Part shown: positions 23,196 through 36,830 of the stretch, piece after piece
Numbering within the stretch: the stretch's first letter is position 1
Layout: the number at the start of each line of letters is the position of its first letter
NCBI GenBank assembly: GCA_944989445.1
Contig: CALYLW010000134.1
Location: forward strand, 320,001 to 384,000
Direction of reading: 5' to 3'
Source: Ampullaceana balthica
Taxonomy: Eukaryota; Mollusca; Gastropoda; Lymnaeidae
DNA: 64,000 bases
Made by a program: the position numbers and the translations under genes
The notes under the pieces: model-generated
What the model was told of the DNA's origin: nothing
Databases searched by the model: none
Seen by the model: only the letters and a program-made list of their open reading frames with translations

Positions 23196-24503
23196 CACGC
23201 ATTCACGAGACACACCGTGATACAGTATTCACTAGACACACCGTGATACTGTATTCACGGCACACACCGTGATACAGTATTCACTAGACACACCGTGATA
23301 CAGTATTCACGAGACACACCGTGATACAGTATTCACTAGACACACCGTGATACTGTATTCACGACACACACCGTGATACAGTATTCACTAGACAAACCGT
23401 GATACTGTATTCACGACACACACCGTGATACAGTATTCACTAGACACACCGTGATACAGTATTCACGACACACACCGTGATACAGTATTCACGAGACACA
23501 CCGTGATACAGTATTCACGAGACACACCGTGATACAGTATTCACGAGACACACCGTGATACAGTATTCACGACACACACCGTGATACAGTATTCACGACA
23601 CACACCGTGATACAGTATTCACGAGACACACCGTGATACAGTATTCACGAGACACACCGTGATACAGTATTCACGACACACACCGTGATACAGTATTCAC
23701 GACACACACCGTGATACAGTATTCACTAGACACACCGTGATACAGTATTCACTAGACACACCGTGATACAGTATTCACGACACACACCGTGATACAGTAT
23801 TCACGACACACACCGTGATACAGTATTCACGAGACACACCGTGATACAGTATTCACGAGACACACCATGATACAGTATTCACTAGACACACCGTGATACA
23901 GTATTCACGACACACACCGTGATACTGTATTTACGACACACAGTGATACAGTATTCACGAGAAAAACCGTGATAAAGTATTCACGAGACACACCGTGATA
24001 CAGTATTCACGAGACACACCGTGATACAGTATTCACGACACACACCGTGATACAGTATTCACGACACACACCGTGATACAGTATTCACTAGACACACCGT
24101 GATACAGTATTCACGAGACACACCGTGATACAGTATTCACGACACACACCGTGATACAGTATTCACGACACACACCGTGATACAGTATTCACTAGACACA
24201 CCGTGATACAGTATTCACTAGACACACCGTGATACAGTATTCACGACACACACCGTGATACAGTATTCACGACACACACCGTGATACAGTATTCACGAGA
24301 CACACCGTGATACAGTATTCACGAGACACACCATGATACAGTATTCACTAGACACACCGTGATACAGTATTCACGACACACACCGTGATACTGTATTTAC
24401 GACACACCGTGATACAGTATTCACGAGACACACCGTGATAAAGTATTCACGAGACACACCGTGATACAGTATTCACGAGACACACCTTGATACTGTTTTT
24501 ACG
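23196..24503. repeat. 26-bp minisatellite, about 50 units
   Basis: The unit is GATACAGTATTCACGAGACACACCGT with few variants: CACGA or CACTA, GACAC or CACAC, and CAG or CTG in the centre. Each unit junction forms an imperfect 18-bp dyad CGTGATACAGTATTCACG. A higher-order copy is visible: marker units with CCATGA at 23865 and 24331 are followed by the same series of variants ending in TGTATTTACGACACAC, an offset of about 466 bp (18 units less two bases). Confidence 0.98.
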
Positions 24504-27500
24504 AGTATATGTTATTTTAACAGGTTAGGCATAGGCCTGTTTAAATAAATAAAAATTTAATCTTAAGGCCTGATTGCAGTCTCACCCATATTTTGTACAG
24601 TTCTCACGGCGAAGTTGGTGTGAAATATGACAACAGATAATATAAAGAATACTAGCAAAGGCGATTATTTGAACGTGATGAAGATCAGCTGATTGGTCTG
24701 TATGAACCAAATCTCTTTCTCTTCGGTGTAGTTTTCGTGGTTATCTAAGCTGTAAAAGTTTTATACCAAATTAGACTTACCACATCTCACAGCTTGATAA
24801 GTTTGTCCAGCACCTTTTAAATTTTGTTAACAGACTTCCTACAAACCACAATCAACATTTTAAGAAATAGAAGTATTTTTAAGAGAGAAATATGCTAGAA
24901 TGGCCCCTCTACACTCTACACATTAATAACGGTTCACAGAGTTGTCTTTCTTATCTTGTGAGCAATCTAAGGACGAACTACGACTCAATGTCAAACCTAG
25001 CAGAACTACTATAGGCAATCCAGAACAGGTTTTAATCTTTTCTTTTAAATAACAAATGCCATAAAAGTCAAATTTTCGTGCAGATAATGATTAGCAATGT
25101 CTTAAAATGTATTACGGAAAACAAGGCTCACAGAAGTGTCATAAGAACATCTGGGTCAAAATTTATTTTATTTATTTTTTTTAGAAAATTGTAATAATTG
25201 TAACCATATTTTTGCTCACATTTTCTGTGCGAAACAACAGTAGAGAACAATAGGTCCTTGTGCAGAAGTAACTGTTCACAAAATACATTTTTTTAAATCT
25301 TAAAACGTTAATAGAAATCAAATATATTTCACTTGCGCAGGGTTGCCATCTGTTCCGATATATCGGGACCGTCACCGTTATGGACCTTCTTGTCCCGACA
25401 TCCCGACGAGACCCAATTTTGTCCCGATTTTGCAAAATACTATTACGAGCTTGGCTCAAGTACTGAAGTACTTCTGTTAGCGCAACATGTAATTGGATCT
25501 CAGTTAGTTTTACTTATGTCAACAAGTTCATGTTTAAAAGGTCGTCTCACAGATGGCGTTGCAAAACGTGCATGTTGCATATTTTGTATCGACAATGCAA
25601 GCACCTGCTAGATCTAGCACCATCTTTGAGAAAATACCAGACTCCTCCGTGGAAAAAAGGTTCATTTACTTTCTAAGGAAACCAAAAAGCAAGAACGCTA
25701 ATTCCATCTAACAAAATTATGCAAGTCTTTGCTTTCTATACCCGCATATAACGCAGACGCGGCCCAGTGGACCGATGAAAGAAATGGACTACTGCCAGGG
25801 ACTGTGGAATCAATCTTACAGTGTCAGTTTAACTACAAGCTGATCTGCGTCGATTTTAATAAATACGTAATAATGATTTTTTTAAAGATTGCTGAAAAGG
25901 ATGAAATTTTCTCAACACTTTTATTGAACTCAACAACCTGTCGGCCAAGACTTTAGTGAGCTAAATTAAATCCGATTCCCGAATAACTATAGAATATAGA
26001 AGGTGGCAGTTTGGTACAGAGCTCCATCTCTGATTACAATTGATGTTAGCGAAAATACATAATTGTAAATGATTTTTAAAATAAATATTTAGACCTTGAA
26101 ATATTTCACGTTAATGTCTTGGCAATGATTTGCTTACTTGATGAACTTACAATCAAAGTATAAATTAAGTGTTTTTAACACTTTGCTAATTAACTAAATC
26201 TGTTTTATAAAATTAACCAGCTTTTTCATGAACAATCAAAAATTAACCGTGGGTCTAAATGCGTAACATACATTTTTTAAATACCAATGTCTCACGCAGT
26301 TTTAAACAAGTTACTTCCATCAACAAAACACACACACACAAAAGCGAACAAATGAGGTTTTTAAAAATCATAATCCACCATTATTGTAATTTTAATTTTT
26401 TTAAGTCATAACAAATTTGACAGTACAAATAAAGCATAACAGCCATCATCGTGGTGATCATCAATAAGGGCTAGTTAGTTAGCGATACAAACAATACTCC
26501 AAGATAAACACCACCAATGGAAACAGCAACGATTTGACGTGAATCAATAAATCATTTGGCGTGAATCGCGTCAGAAACATTTTATTGTTCTTTACAGAAC
26601 AATGAAATCGATTATGAATTTCAACTTGAAAAGCATGATTGGGAAATGAATAATTTTCCTGTAAATAACCTGCATAGCATGGAGCCTTGCATTTACCACT
26701 TTCTCAACATCAAACAAGAAACTTTACTCTAGGAGTTTCTTATACTTTGATTTATAATTCCTTAAAGTGCTTTGCACTATAAGACTGTAATATAACAACG
26801 CTTTTCACAATCCTTTCATTCCATGAATGAGAATATAACTATAGTAAAAGAAACTTGGTTCAATCACGTGGTGATTTCCTTTGTTCTGGTCGACATACAA
26901 ATGCTAAGATACCCAATCAATACACTTCAACTCGCCATAGGTTAATAAACCTATTTAACATTCATTCAGGTTTATGATCATGGGCCTTAATCAATTTTTT
27001 TTTATTGTAACTCCGAGTGGTCTTTTTATTGTACTCGTTAGAACAACCCCCATCCCACTCCAGCCCTCACACGCGCATTTTCTTTCTTCAGAATAGCAAT
27101 ATTGATCTTATAAAGCAGTATATATTGGTCCCTATTTAAATCTATTTTATTTTTCTTTATTTCCAATGCACTTAATTGTTAGGGAAAAAAACTAATCAGG
27201 AACACTTTATTAGTAAGTCTTAGAATTTCACTTTTGTGGAAAAAAACATCGACTCAATCTTTATGTAAAGAGAGTTTGAAGGTACTAAAGCACACTGTAT
27301 TTAAGTGTGCTAGGAGGTTAGGTCAGAGTTGCTTAAAAATTCATACGCTGCGGTGAAGTTAAGACTTAAAAAGAAAGTTAAAATGTGAAAGATAACAAAC
27401 ATATACATATTTTTATATAAAAGTATACTTCTGTTGACATCTGCACAGTGCAAAAACTCGGAGCGTCACGGAGATGAGCTTCGTGGGGGTATTACGGTTC

Positions 27501-27593
27501 AAATGATTCTCAAACGGAATGTGATGTACTGTACCAATTTCAATATTTATTTTATTTTAGTCAGCAGCAGATACAATGAAGATCACGCAACTA
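24504..27593. other. Unannotated A+T-rich DNA
   Basis: No gene is recognised. A less A+T-rich patch at 25335-25440 (CAGGGTTGCCATCTG onward, with repeated CCCGA words) looks like an old repeat end but has no visible partner. The 92-codon frames on both strands there overlap and are judged chance. Confidence 0.5.
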
Positions 27594-27881
27594 TCTGTAT
27601 ATATAATTCACTAGGACAAGCACAAGACGTGTGCAAATAAAAATGACGAATGACCTTTGCTAGGGTCGACCAATCACAGTTTATGGTTGGCAAATAATGG
27701 TAGTAAAGGGTGGGGGCGGTGGCAGGTAACAACAACCGCAGTGCGCATGTCTCGAGACAAACAATGCGTCGGCGACCCCCCCCCCGACGTTCACTCGCGT
27801 TGTTTTCATGTCTTCACTTCAAGCTGCTTTTTGTGTCCGTCCGTCGCTTTTCTTTTCACTAACTTTGCGGGTCGTATCTAG
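27594..27881 (+). mobile_element. Helitron family A without tRNA insert, 288 bp
   Basis: The 5' end TCTGTATATATAATTC follows A (27593), and the 3' end GGGTCGTATCTAG is followed by T (27882). The body has ATGACGAATGACC, TAGGGTCGACCAATCACAG and GGTAACAACAACCGCAGTG, as in the other copies. The 3' hairpin is lost; only GCGGGTC remains. It is the most compact copy and serves as the empty reference for the tRNA insert. Confidence 0.82.
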
Positions 27882-28122
27882 TTCTAAACAATTTTCTATT
27901 AGAGGCCCATGTCCAAGTTTAAAAATTGTTGTAATTTTTTGCCGATGTTAATAGGGTCAATAAGTTATAACTCTTGCGGGGAAATCTGATGTGAAATGTG
28001 CATTTTACAAGTAAGATATACCCCAAAATATCAATTTCATCTGACTCACGCGTTACTGGAGAAGACTTCCAATTGTTAGGTATATTAGCAAATCATCAAG
28101 TAGCGTTGTTGATGTGTATTTT

Positions 28123-28466
28123 GGGCCCGTCCATAAATGACATCATGATGGGAAGGTCACCCATTTGTGGCGATGTGAGACCGGGGAGTGGGGAGGTGTT
28201 TTAGAACTGGGACGTCACACCAAAATTTTAAATAAAACTTCCACTTAAATATTTGATTGCTTACAATTTATTTAAAGACGTTTTAAATGGCTTCACGCGT
28301 GTTACGATATTAGAGTGCACCCTTACACTAAATACATTCATAAATGACAATAAAGATATTTAAAACTGCTTATTTTCAAATAGGAAACATAGCTTATAGG
28401 GTAAGGGGGTCTAACTTTTTGTGACCACGTGTGATGAGTGGGGGGAAATCGGCCAAAATTTCAAAA
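28123..28466. mobile_element. Harbinger-like MITE, partial copy
   Basis: The left end GGGCCCGTCCATAAATGACATCA matches the GGGGCCGTCCATAAATGACGTCA end of 31973-32402. The interior matches that copy throughout (TTAAATATTTGATTGCTTA, TGATATTAGAG-like and CATTTTCAAATAGAAAATA-like segments). The right inverted repeat is lost after CGGCCAAAATT. No target duplication can be scored. Confidence 0.78.
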
Positions 28467-31400
28467 TTGAGATTTCAAACAGCAAGTGATTAATACTAAA
28501 TTAAAGCAAATATTTCAATAATGAATATTAAACCTCAAAGTTTTAACGGATTTTTTAAACTAAAATTTCAAGCACCCATTCCTCCAGATTAGTAATATAA
28601 TTATGTATTAAGACTCTTAATATGTGGAAAGACAACGGTCTTACAAGCCAAAATTATTGATATTGATTCCACAAATAGGGAATGGACAAAAGAAAATTAA
28701 ATTGTTTATACCATCCTACATTGTATAAAAAGTAAATGCCTGCTCTCAAAAGACTAGAAAGCCTAAGATTTCCCTTTGTTGAGACGTCATCTCTTTAAAC
28801 CATTTGTTAATTGGTGATCTTTGGGGAAATTAGGATGTGACAACATAAAAAATACAGGAGCTTGATGATCGTATTTATGGGGAATGATCCTGGAAATAGG
28901 GAGAAAGAACACTAATAAAAAATAGATTATATCTTTTAAAAGCTGACAGACACGCCAGCAATGCAAAATCTGATACTAGGAAGATATAGGACGAGCACAA
29001 TGGCTCTAATGACAAACACGAGGGTGCATTGAGGGCATGTACCGCTAATTCGTTCGAATAAAATATAGCTATCTTATAGCTCACGATAAGGAAAGGGATT
29101 TTCAAAAATAACAACACAACATTCTTTTCAAGATATTCTTTAAGAAGTTTAAAATTCTAAGAAAGTGTAAAAAGATGATTGCCATTGTCACAATTGATCT
29201 TGTTCCTGTCGTATCGATCAGCCCCCTATAAATCATCAACTACAGCCCAAAGCTCCCAATGCTTGAATTCAGACATTAATGCTTACAATCATTTGCAAAG
29301 AATACACGAATGCGTTTCACAGTTGTATCCTTAAAACCAACACTTTCACGTGTGAGTTGCTTTCATCCGTCCTCTTCCAGCCTTGGTCGAAGTAAAGCGC
29401 ATCTATTATTTATAGAATGTAACATTCTTAATTCCATAGGGCAAACATTATTGTTTACTGCTTTCCTGCACATTTGCAACATCATATTGCAAATAAGAGT
29501 GTGCATATCAGTTTTCCCCCACATTATACAGCTTTGTAGATTTATCCAAGATATAGAAGCACCACTTTCACAAATCTCACCTGTTTCATAAAATTAACAA
29601 TGGCTTTTGCAGGAACACGATATACTGTAGGTTAAAAGATCGAACCTTCTGTAGGTACACTCTTCGCTATTTCGATATAAAGACATAACTGGCAATCTCA
29701 TTTCGACAGCAACATCCCATGAGGTTAAATAAAAACATATAAATTAAAATTGCGTGCTGTAATAATATCATGACTAGGCCGTTTTTTTCCACGTCTTTCT
29801 AATGGCTCTTCCATTAGATGATTAGGACGAGAGGTTGCTCCAAGGAACAGCATAAATTAGTCTTTGGAATTTATAATAGCAGTGAGTAATTTAAATTAAT
29901 ATTTACATATAACTACAGACGTATTTCACAAGAAATGGCAATAAACTTTAAAGCATTCATTAATACAGTGATAAGACAGAATAGAAATATATTACGATAT
30001 GTAAACACAAAACTAGATTTTTTGGAGAGGAATTTGGTAAACAAGTATGAAGACATTAACTCACAAAAATGCCGTATTAAGAAATAGTAATCATCGACAC
30101 TTAAAGTTACCTGAGTTATGTATATACATGTGAAGGATCTACATTAAATCCGTCTAGTCAGCTTGCTTACGTGATATAGGCTTATAAACCAAAGAATGGT
30201 AAACACATTATTATAATTAACCACCTTTTCATTTAAATGGGTTCTTAAGCACGGTAAATTATTTGTTTTAAATACCTCCACAACTGAAGTTGAATTTTAA
30301 AATGTTCACATCATTTTGAACAAGCAACAACGCCAACACAACTAAGCCAACGCGATTCTACACAAAAACGTGACGACGTTACTAAATCCATGAGTAGTAT
30401 ATTTTTAATGTGGCCTTTTGTTCAAGAAACAATGGAAAAAAATATTTCAAACACTCCATCACTCCATGTCGTCATCCAAGTTGTTGAAGCCAGAATAAGA
30501 CTTGTAATAATTGCTCTAGGTAACTCCGTGTTCACAGAGAGCTGGCTGGCTGGATGAGTAACGTTCGACATAGGGACGGCACACGGGAGAAAGCCGCGAG
30601 GGCACCAAACATCCATCAGAAAGGCCGAATCAATAGAACCATAGTGCCTGGTCTTCTACTTCCTCCCTTTTACCAAGCTGCTGGGGAACTGCGAAAATGC
30701 ATGTACGTGTATTGTAATCACCGGTAGTTTATTACTGTTCGAGATGTTACGGTTCCAAATGGGGAGAGGAGAAGCCGTGCTCCTTGTTTAAATGAAAGAG
30801 ATTTTTTTAACATCCTGACATACAATTTCGTATCATTTTCTTTTCTTATCAAAGAATAACAGAATAAGACCCCCAGACAATATAGGTATTTGAAGTAACC
30901 CTTAGTCCGCTTAAACATGCAGAGCCTGTTATAGCGCTAACCAAATTTCAAGGTTTCTGATTTTACGAAGGTTTGCTTATCACGGATTAAGGACATAAAG
31001 TTCCGAGGATAAAATTAATTCTACATAAAATATACAGTAACCGTGCCTTAAATTACCTATGAAAGAGTTAGTTTCAGCCAAAGCTTAACTTTCATGGTTC
31101 TTTATTAATTTATAAAAAGAAATGGATGTTGAATTGAATTGAGAAAGCGGCCCCTTTCTACTATTAGCTTAATTTACCTAGCTTATACATTTAGAAAAAA
31201 AAATATATTGATCATCCTAATTAAAAGATCATATGACTAGCTGTAACAAAAATATTAAAATACATTTGTTAAACATTAACTACGTGCTGGTATCGCAATA
31301 AATCCAGACATATTTACAAGGAAAAGTTTATATTTAGGGGTTTGTTTCGATTTCAAAATTCAAATGAAATGTTAATAGATGGTATGTTTATTATGTGTGT

Positions 31401-31969
31401 CATCTAGGTAGGGTTTTTTGGATGCATAAAGAATAATGGTAGTTTGCTCCATTAACAAGTATAATAAAGCATCTAGCGCACTGATATCTTTGCCCAAAAG
31501 ATGTGACCTCAACAAAAATATTGCATATTGCTTTGGTATGTGTTTTCCAATTTTTTGTTCTCTAGAATTTGACAAGTACAAAAAATCTTTATTCTATACA
31601 TGTACTTTCATTGCATTTTAATAGAATATACTATACACTAGTATATGAACCTAGTTATGATGAATTTATTTAAATATTCAATTTTAAATTTTAATTGATA
31701 ATTTAACTATAATACATATTTTAAAAATAACCCGACATTAACATGCTGTAAATTGGCCCAAACTAATTTTAAATCTTTTGTTTAAAAATATTAGGGACGA
31801 AACTGCACCAAATTCCTTTATTTATTTTTTTGAATAATGTCATTTGTTTTGCTTTTATTACACCCCCCATAAGTAAGCCAAAGGTTAGAACATAAAAGAA
31901 ACAAAGGGGCTTCAAAGGTTGGGTATAAAGCAACACCTTCAAATTTAGTAGAAACAATATAATATAGCC
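28467..31969. other. Unannotated A+T-rich DNA
   Basis: No gene is recognised. The segment 30420-30700 is less A+T-rich and holds a 64-codon minus-strand frame without recognisable motifs or clear splice borders. Confidence 0.5.
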
Positions 31970-31972
31970 TTA

Positions 31973-32402
31973 GGGGCCGTCCATAAATGACGTCACGCAC
32001 CTAGTGAGGGAGGGGGGTCAACCATTCGTGACGATGCGTGTCGAGGGGGAGGGGGTTGTGTAAGAATTGTGACGTCACAACAAAACGTGCAACTTTAAAT
32101 GAAAGTTAAACTTAAATATTTGATTGCTTAAAATTTGTTTAAATGACGTTTTACATGGTTTCAAGCCTGTTATGATATTAGAGAGCAGCCTCATAATAAA
32201 TACATACTTACGGTAAATGACTAAAAAATAAATTCAAACATGCTCATTTTCAAATAGAAAATACGGCTTATATGGGGGGGGGCGAAAAGCTTTGTGACGT
32301 TATATTGGAGGGGGCGGGGAGACTTTTTGTGACGACGCGTGACGAGGGGGCGGGGGTGAAAAAATCGGCCAAAATCGCGTGACGTCATTTATGGACGGCC
32401 CC
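31973..32402. mobile_element. Harbinger-like MITE, 430 bp, intact ends
   Basis: The inverted repeats begin GGGGCCGTCCATAAATGACG and match for 26 bases. A 3-bp direct repeat TTA lies at 31970-31972 and 32403-32405, fitting the TWA preference of PIF/Harbinger elements. It shares its interior with 28123-28466 but only its ends with 4785-5059, so two subfamilies are present. Confidence 0.85.
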
Positions 32403-32405
32403 TTA

Positions 32406-34452
32406 CCTTAAAATCCACTTTGCTAAATACTAAAGATTTACCATAAAATATATATATATATATTGATTGATCAGTGCTAGATGATACTCTTTAGAAGTTG
32501 TGATCAGTAACATTTTATAATTTATAGTTGACTAAAGCCACGTAGTTATTCATTTTTGTCACATGACAGATAAATCGATAATTGTGTCTAATTATCAAAG
32601 AGAAAACGGCCTTTTATTTAGTACAGCAGACATGTATTGGGGAAAAAAACATCGAGATCGGATAATCAATGACTCAAATTCAAAGGCACTTAAAAGCAGT
32701 CATTGATAAAAATAGTAATAACGTGTTATTGCAACCTCTAAAACCTCATTTGATGTGGGCCTCTCGTCCTTCTCTCTTTTTCAATAATAGTAACGCATTT
32801 GCAAACAAAATAAAATGTCGAAAAAGAGAATGCAGCAATGTTAAAGAAAAATGAAAATAAAGTATTGAAGACTAGATCAAATCCAACATTCAAGCTAACT
32901 ATTTTTTTAGCTAGCGCCCGTTCATCGTTCATCTACCCTTAGATGTTCTCCCCTCCTATTGCTGCAATAATTTGAAAATCCTCTAACTCACATCCTCCCC
33001 GACCTTCTTTTATTCATTTAAAACCACCATTTGCTATATTATAAACGAGATTATTAGTCTTCTAAATATGTGGTACATGCCCGACTTTTGATGGAAGGGC
33101 TGTTTTTTTACACAGAAAAAAATGCGTATTACTGTATCTCTGTTGGTTATAACTCTACTCTATGACCCTGTTTGAAGCAAATCGAATAACTTAACTTTTG
33201 CACACAGAAATTTCAGAAATGGGACGTCAATTTTCCTATTTATCTTCTTTTCCCCCGCTCATCCAATTTTTCTGGATAGTTTCAACTTAAATAGACTAGA
33301 GATCCGGACAGGCTGCATAGAGTGCAAGAATTCAGACAAGTTAAGTTTCTTCCTTTCAGTGTATGAAATGATCGAAGACAAAAATTCAGTAGAAAGTTTA
33401 ATGTTTGCTGTGGTGTGTAGACTAGTGGCCGAGTGGCTTATATCGTAACCCCGACCATCCCATTTCCATCTTAGATCGTAACCCCGACCATCCCATCTCC
33501 ATCTTAGATCGTAACCCCGACCATCCCATCTCCATCGTCCTCTCAAATCATGTCAACCTCATCCATCCCTCTCCCTTCAACCCCCCCCCCTGATTCCCTC
33601 TCACTCGTTACGGTCACAAGACAAGTTTTGAGCTATTACTTCACTTCATTATGATGTAAGAAATATTCATATCCGGTGCAGAGTGTGAATAAGTATAATG
33701 ACCTCATCATTTCCTTTCTATGAGAAAGTATTTGTGTTCAAAACGGGTGTTGTTGATGTTAACCAGTCTTTTGCCTGAGAGGTTTTTATTATCATTATTA
33801 TTACTTATAGAGGATATAAATTAATTTGTGCATGCCTTCACCTTCTGCTAACACCTCCCTCCACATCAGTAAGCCAAATATGCTAAATCCAATCACCCTT
33901 TCTCCTCATAAAAAAACTATGTAATTTACAAACATTACATGCTGGATCGAGTTATGTACACTTGTTAGTCTTATTTGTACATATGACGTAGTAGTGTGGA
34001 CCTCGCTCATTGCGATGAGCGACTTCCCAACCTCCATCTTTGTTTGGACGAGAGTTTTCATCTACTCCGCAGCACAGGCCAGAAAAAGTCCTCGCTGTGA
34101 CACTCCATCCAACTCAATTAGGCTAAGGTTAAAAGCTGGAGCGGGTTGAGACACGCGATTTTCCTCGGTTTGACGGTAAGCCGTAGATGCAATCAGAGGT
34201 CAAGAAAACATCTTATCCCTAAGGGAATGATAATATAGTCCATTGGCATATGGTATCAGACGAAAAGAAATACAGAGTCGCATCATGCGACCCTTAAAAC
34301 AGTTTCATAATTTACAAAGTCAACATTTGAAAGGTATCCCGAAGTCAAAAGCTCTCAATAAATCTTATGGTTTTAAAACACTATGTTTAAAAATGTTTGT
34401 CAATAGAATTTTAAATATTTAAATAAATGTATACCTGCAAAACATTTAATTA
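32406..34452. other. Unannotated DNA with a short tandem repeat
   Basis: No gene is recognised apart from the 33-bp repeat at 33443-33535. The stretch 33975-34210 is less A+T-rich but has no frame I can support. AGTGGCCGAGTGGCTTA at 33423 resembles a tRNA A box, perhaps a SINE remnant, but no B box follows. Confidence 0.5.
33443..33535. repeat. 33-bp tandem repeat, 2.8 copies
   Basis: The unit begins TCGTAACCCCGACCATCCCA. Because 33 is divisible by three, the minus strand gives a repeating 11-residue word (RWDGRGYDLR). There is no other support for a protein. Confidence 0.95.
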
Positions 34453-34896
34453 CTAGCGTACACCCGTCAAAAATGACGGAAGTTTTCAGCTGAAATCTAT
34501 TTATTTTATAAAAAATGAACTTTTTTTAGGGCGCCTACGGCGCCGACCTTTTTCAAAAGCCCAACTAACTTGTCCTTGTTTGATAAATACGAAATATTAA
34601 ACTTTCTGAAATGTACACAAAGTATTTTATAATAGGGGTTGCACGGCGCCTACGGCGCCCCCTTTATTTTTTGATTTTATAATTAACCATCATCTAATTC
34701 TCTTTTTACAATGTTCCCTTTTCGAAAATTAAAATATGAGCGAAAACAATTTCATATAATTATTTTTTTTTACAGTGCATATTTAATTTGCACACCTTTT
34801 GATGCTTTGGTGCAGTAATTTGGTTTTCCCTGCTTTCTAAAATTAGTAGCGTCAGGACAGACTGACTGACTTGCGTGACAATTGCAAATTATATAG
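34453..34896 (-). mobile_element. Helitron family B, second copy
   Basis: Read on the minus strand it matches 5588-6029 over its length. It ends with hairpin CCGTCA-TTTT-TGACGG (34463-34478) and CTAG at 34453-34456, with plus-strand A at 34452 as the required T. The 5' end reads ACTATATAATTTGC, so the terminal TC is mutated or just lost. Confidence 0.82.
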
Positions 34897-34910
34897 TTTT
34901 ATTATTAAAA

Positions 34911-35693
34911 GGCACGTAAAGAAGACACACTACTTTTTTATAGAATTGTTTGTTCTTCGCCCTGTCGTTGGCTGAAACTAATGGTTAATGACTTGAGTTC
35001 AGTTAATTCTTTATTGCCATTGGAACAATCAAAGTCATTGTAGTTTTTGGAGAAAGAATTTTATTTTACATTCCATTGAAATTGTGAAGAAAAACTATTA
35101 CTTTTTAAATCCTTGATAATTAACTGGTGGCGTCTGCTTGATTGCTTGCCGCGAAAACTTTGGCTCGATTTTTAACACACTTCCCCGTATCCTATCGAGC
35201 TGAAATTTTGCAGGCAGAAATGTAGCGACGATAAAAATGATGTATCAAAATTTCACATCGATCGAATGTACCGTAATTAAATTAATGAATTTTTAGTTTA
35301 TCTCTATGTAACATTAAAATTTTTGTGCGCGTCTGTCAATTGAACAAACTTTTTAAATATGTTCATGTCCCGCGGTGCGGTGCGCATTATATTGAACATA
35401 CTTTTATAATATTTTACCGATCTGTAAATGTTCATGCTAGTCTGTCGTGCGATGCATATTATATTGAACATGATCAATAATTTTAATTATGTCTCAAATA
35501 TAAAGTATTTATAGTCAAACACTTTGGTTTTTAAGGGTTTTTTTTAATTTTAAATCTGTTCAAAAGTAAAAGCTTCAAGAGAAGTCTTGTCCCTGAAAAT
35601 TTTCTAAAGGTTTGGGGAGGGGAAAACTAATTTCCCATATTGTTTTGCACAATATACGCATTTACCTTAAATATAACGGGCGCAGGTCTAAGG
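34911..35693 (+). repeat. Segmental duplication, copy 1 (interrupted)
   Basis: 34911-35104 matches 36831-37022 closely (GTAAAGAAGACACACTACTTT, GGTTAATGACTTGAGTTC). 35551-35693 matches 37026-37253 (CTTCAAGA.AAGTCTTGTCCC, ATATAACGGGCGCAGGTCT). The two halves here are separated by about 446 bp absent from copy 2, which is a dispersed repeat (see 35105-35550). No gene is evident in either copy. Confidence 0.88.
35105..35550 (+). mobile_element. Dispersed repeat family C, about 446 bp
   Basis: This segment matches 62501-63290 (ATCGATTTTTAAC.CACTTCC, AAAATGATGTATCAAAATTTCA, GAATGTACCGTAATTAAATT). It carries several copies of a short internal word, GTGCG.ATTATATTGAACA. It is missing from the duplicate at 36831-37253, so it was inserted after the duplication or excised from copy 2. 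Neither inverted ends nor a clear target duplication were found, so its class is unknown. The left border contains ATCC, as a Helitron 5' TC would, but no 3' CTRR hairpin is seen. Confidence 0.75.
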
Positions 35694-36830
35694 GGTGGCG
35701 AAGTTATGACACGCGAGCCACTTTGGGCACTGGAGACATTTTTGCATGTCATCAACATGTCACCGTAAAAGCAATTACAGAATAGATATGTCACAGGTAG
35801 GACAACTTGGCACGTAGCTTTCATTTTATTTTTGAAACTGAAAATATTGACAAATAAACTAATTATGCCAAAATACATTGAAAGCACTGATTTACTATGA
35901 AGTTCCGAATCATTCTCAATCGTATAAGATTAACGTATGGCTCCTTATTATTACATGAAGTGATTTTCTCATAAACACATAGCCACATAATGAGATTAGT
36001 GTATTTTGTGAATGTCCTGAATGTTGATGCCATCGGACTTAGGAATAACCAGGTTACCAGTCGTAAGCCTTTCTCCAATGTTTGTGTACAGAATACATGA
36101 AATTACTTTCGTTGTCCTGTACAGCAATCGACAACGTGATGTGGGCCTCTGTTAAGTAATTCCACACTGTTCCACATAGCTAGAGCGGCATCTAGAAGTG
36201 CATTGTGTTCAGGGAGTGTTTCATTCTCTGGCTCAGGCGCCCATTTAACAAGTGAGGATGCCCTTTTTTCGTTGACCTTTTAGCGTTGAGAAATGTACTG
36301 CATGATTGATCAAGGTTGGTCACATAACATCCCTGGAACAATACAAATCTAAAAAATGTTTGATCGATCACTATAACAGGAAAACATAATTTTTGCATTT
36401 GCTCCTTGTGGATCTTAAAATTAATATGGAAATATAAATTTTATTTATACAACAATTATATAAAACGTATGTAATTAGGTAACTTTTGTGCACGTTAGAA
36501 AAAAACATGGCTTCGTGTCATCAGTATATGGAAATTATTTTCTTTTTAATTCGACAAAGATAAGTTATAGTGCTACCTAAATACTAGAAGTAGAAGAACA
36601 AAGTGCATTGTTACATTTGTCGATCTTTTCAAACTTTTAGTAAAAGAAACTTTCAATTTAAGAATATTTTAATATAAGAATAATAATTAAGTGATTAAAC
36701 ATTTTTGTAGAATGTAATGTTTTCAGCAACTTAAGCAAATGGCGGCATTTTCAATAACATTACTTTAACGAATGTGGTTTTGAACATTAAAAACTTGCTT
36801 CGACAAGAATATTCCGGATGTTGCCCAATG
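35694..36830. other. Unannotated A+T-rich DNA
   Basis: No feature is recognised. Confidence 0.5.

Noticed and set aside
33259..33546. Minus-strand frame with RWDGRGYDLR repeats
   Set aside because: It arises from a 33-bp tandem repeat of fewer than three units and has no other support.
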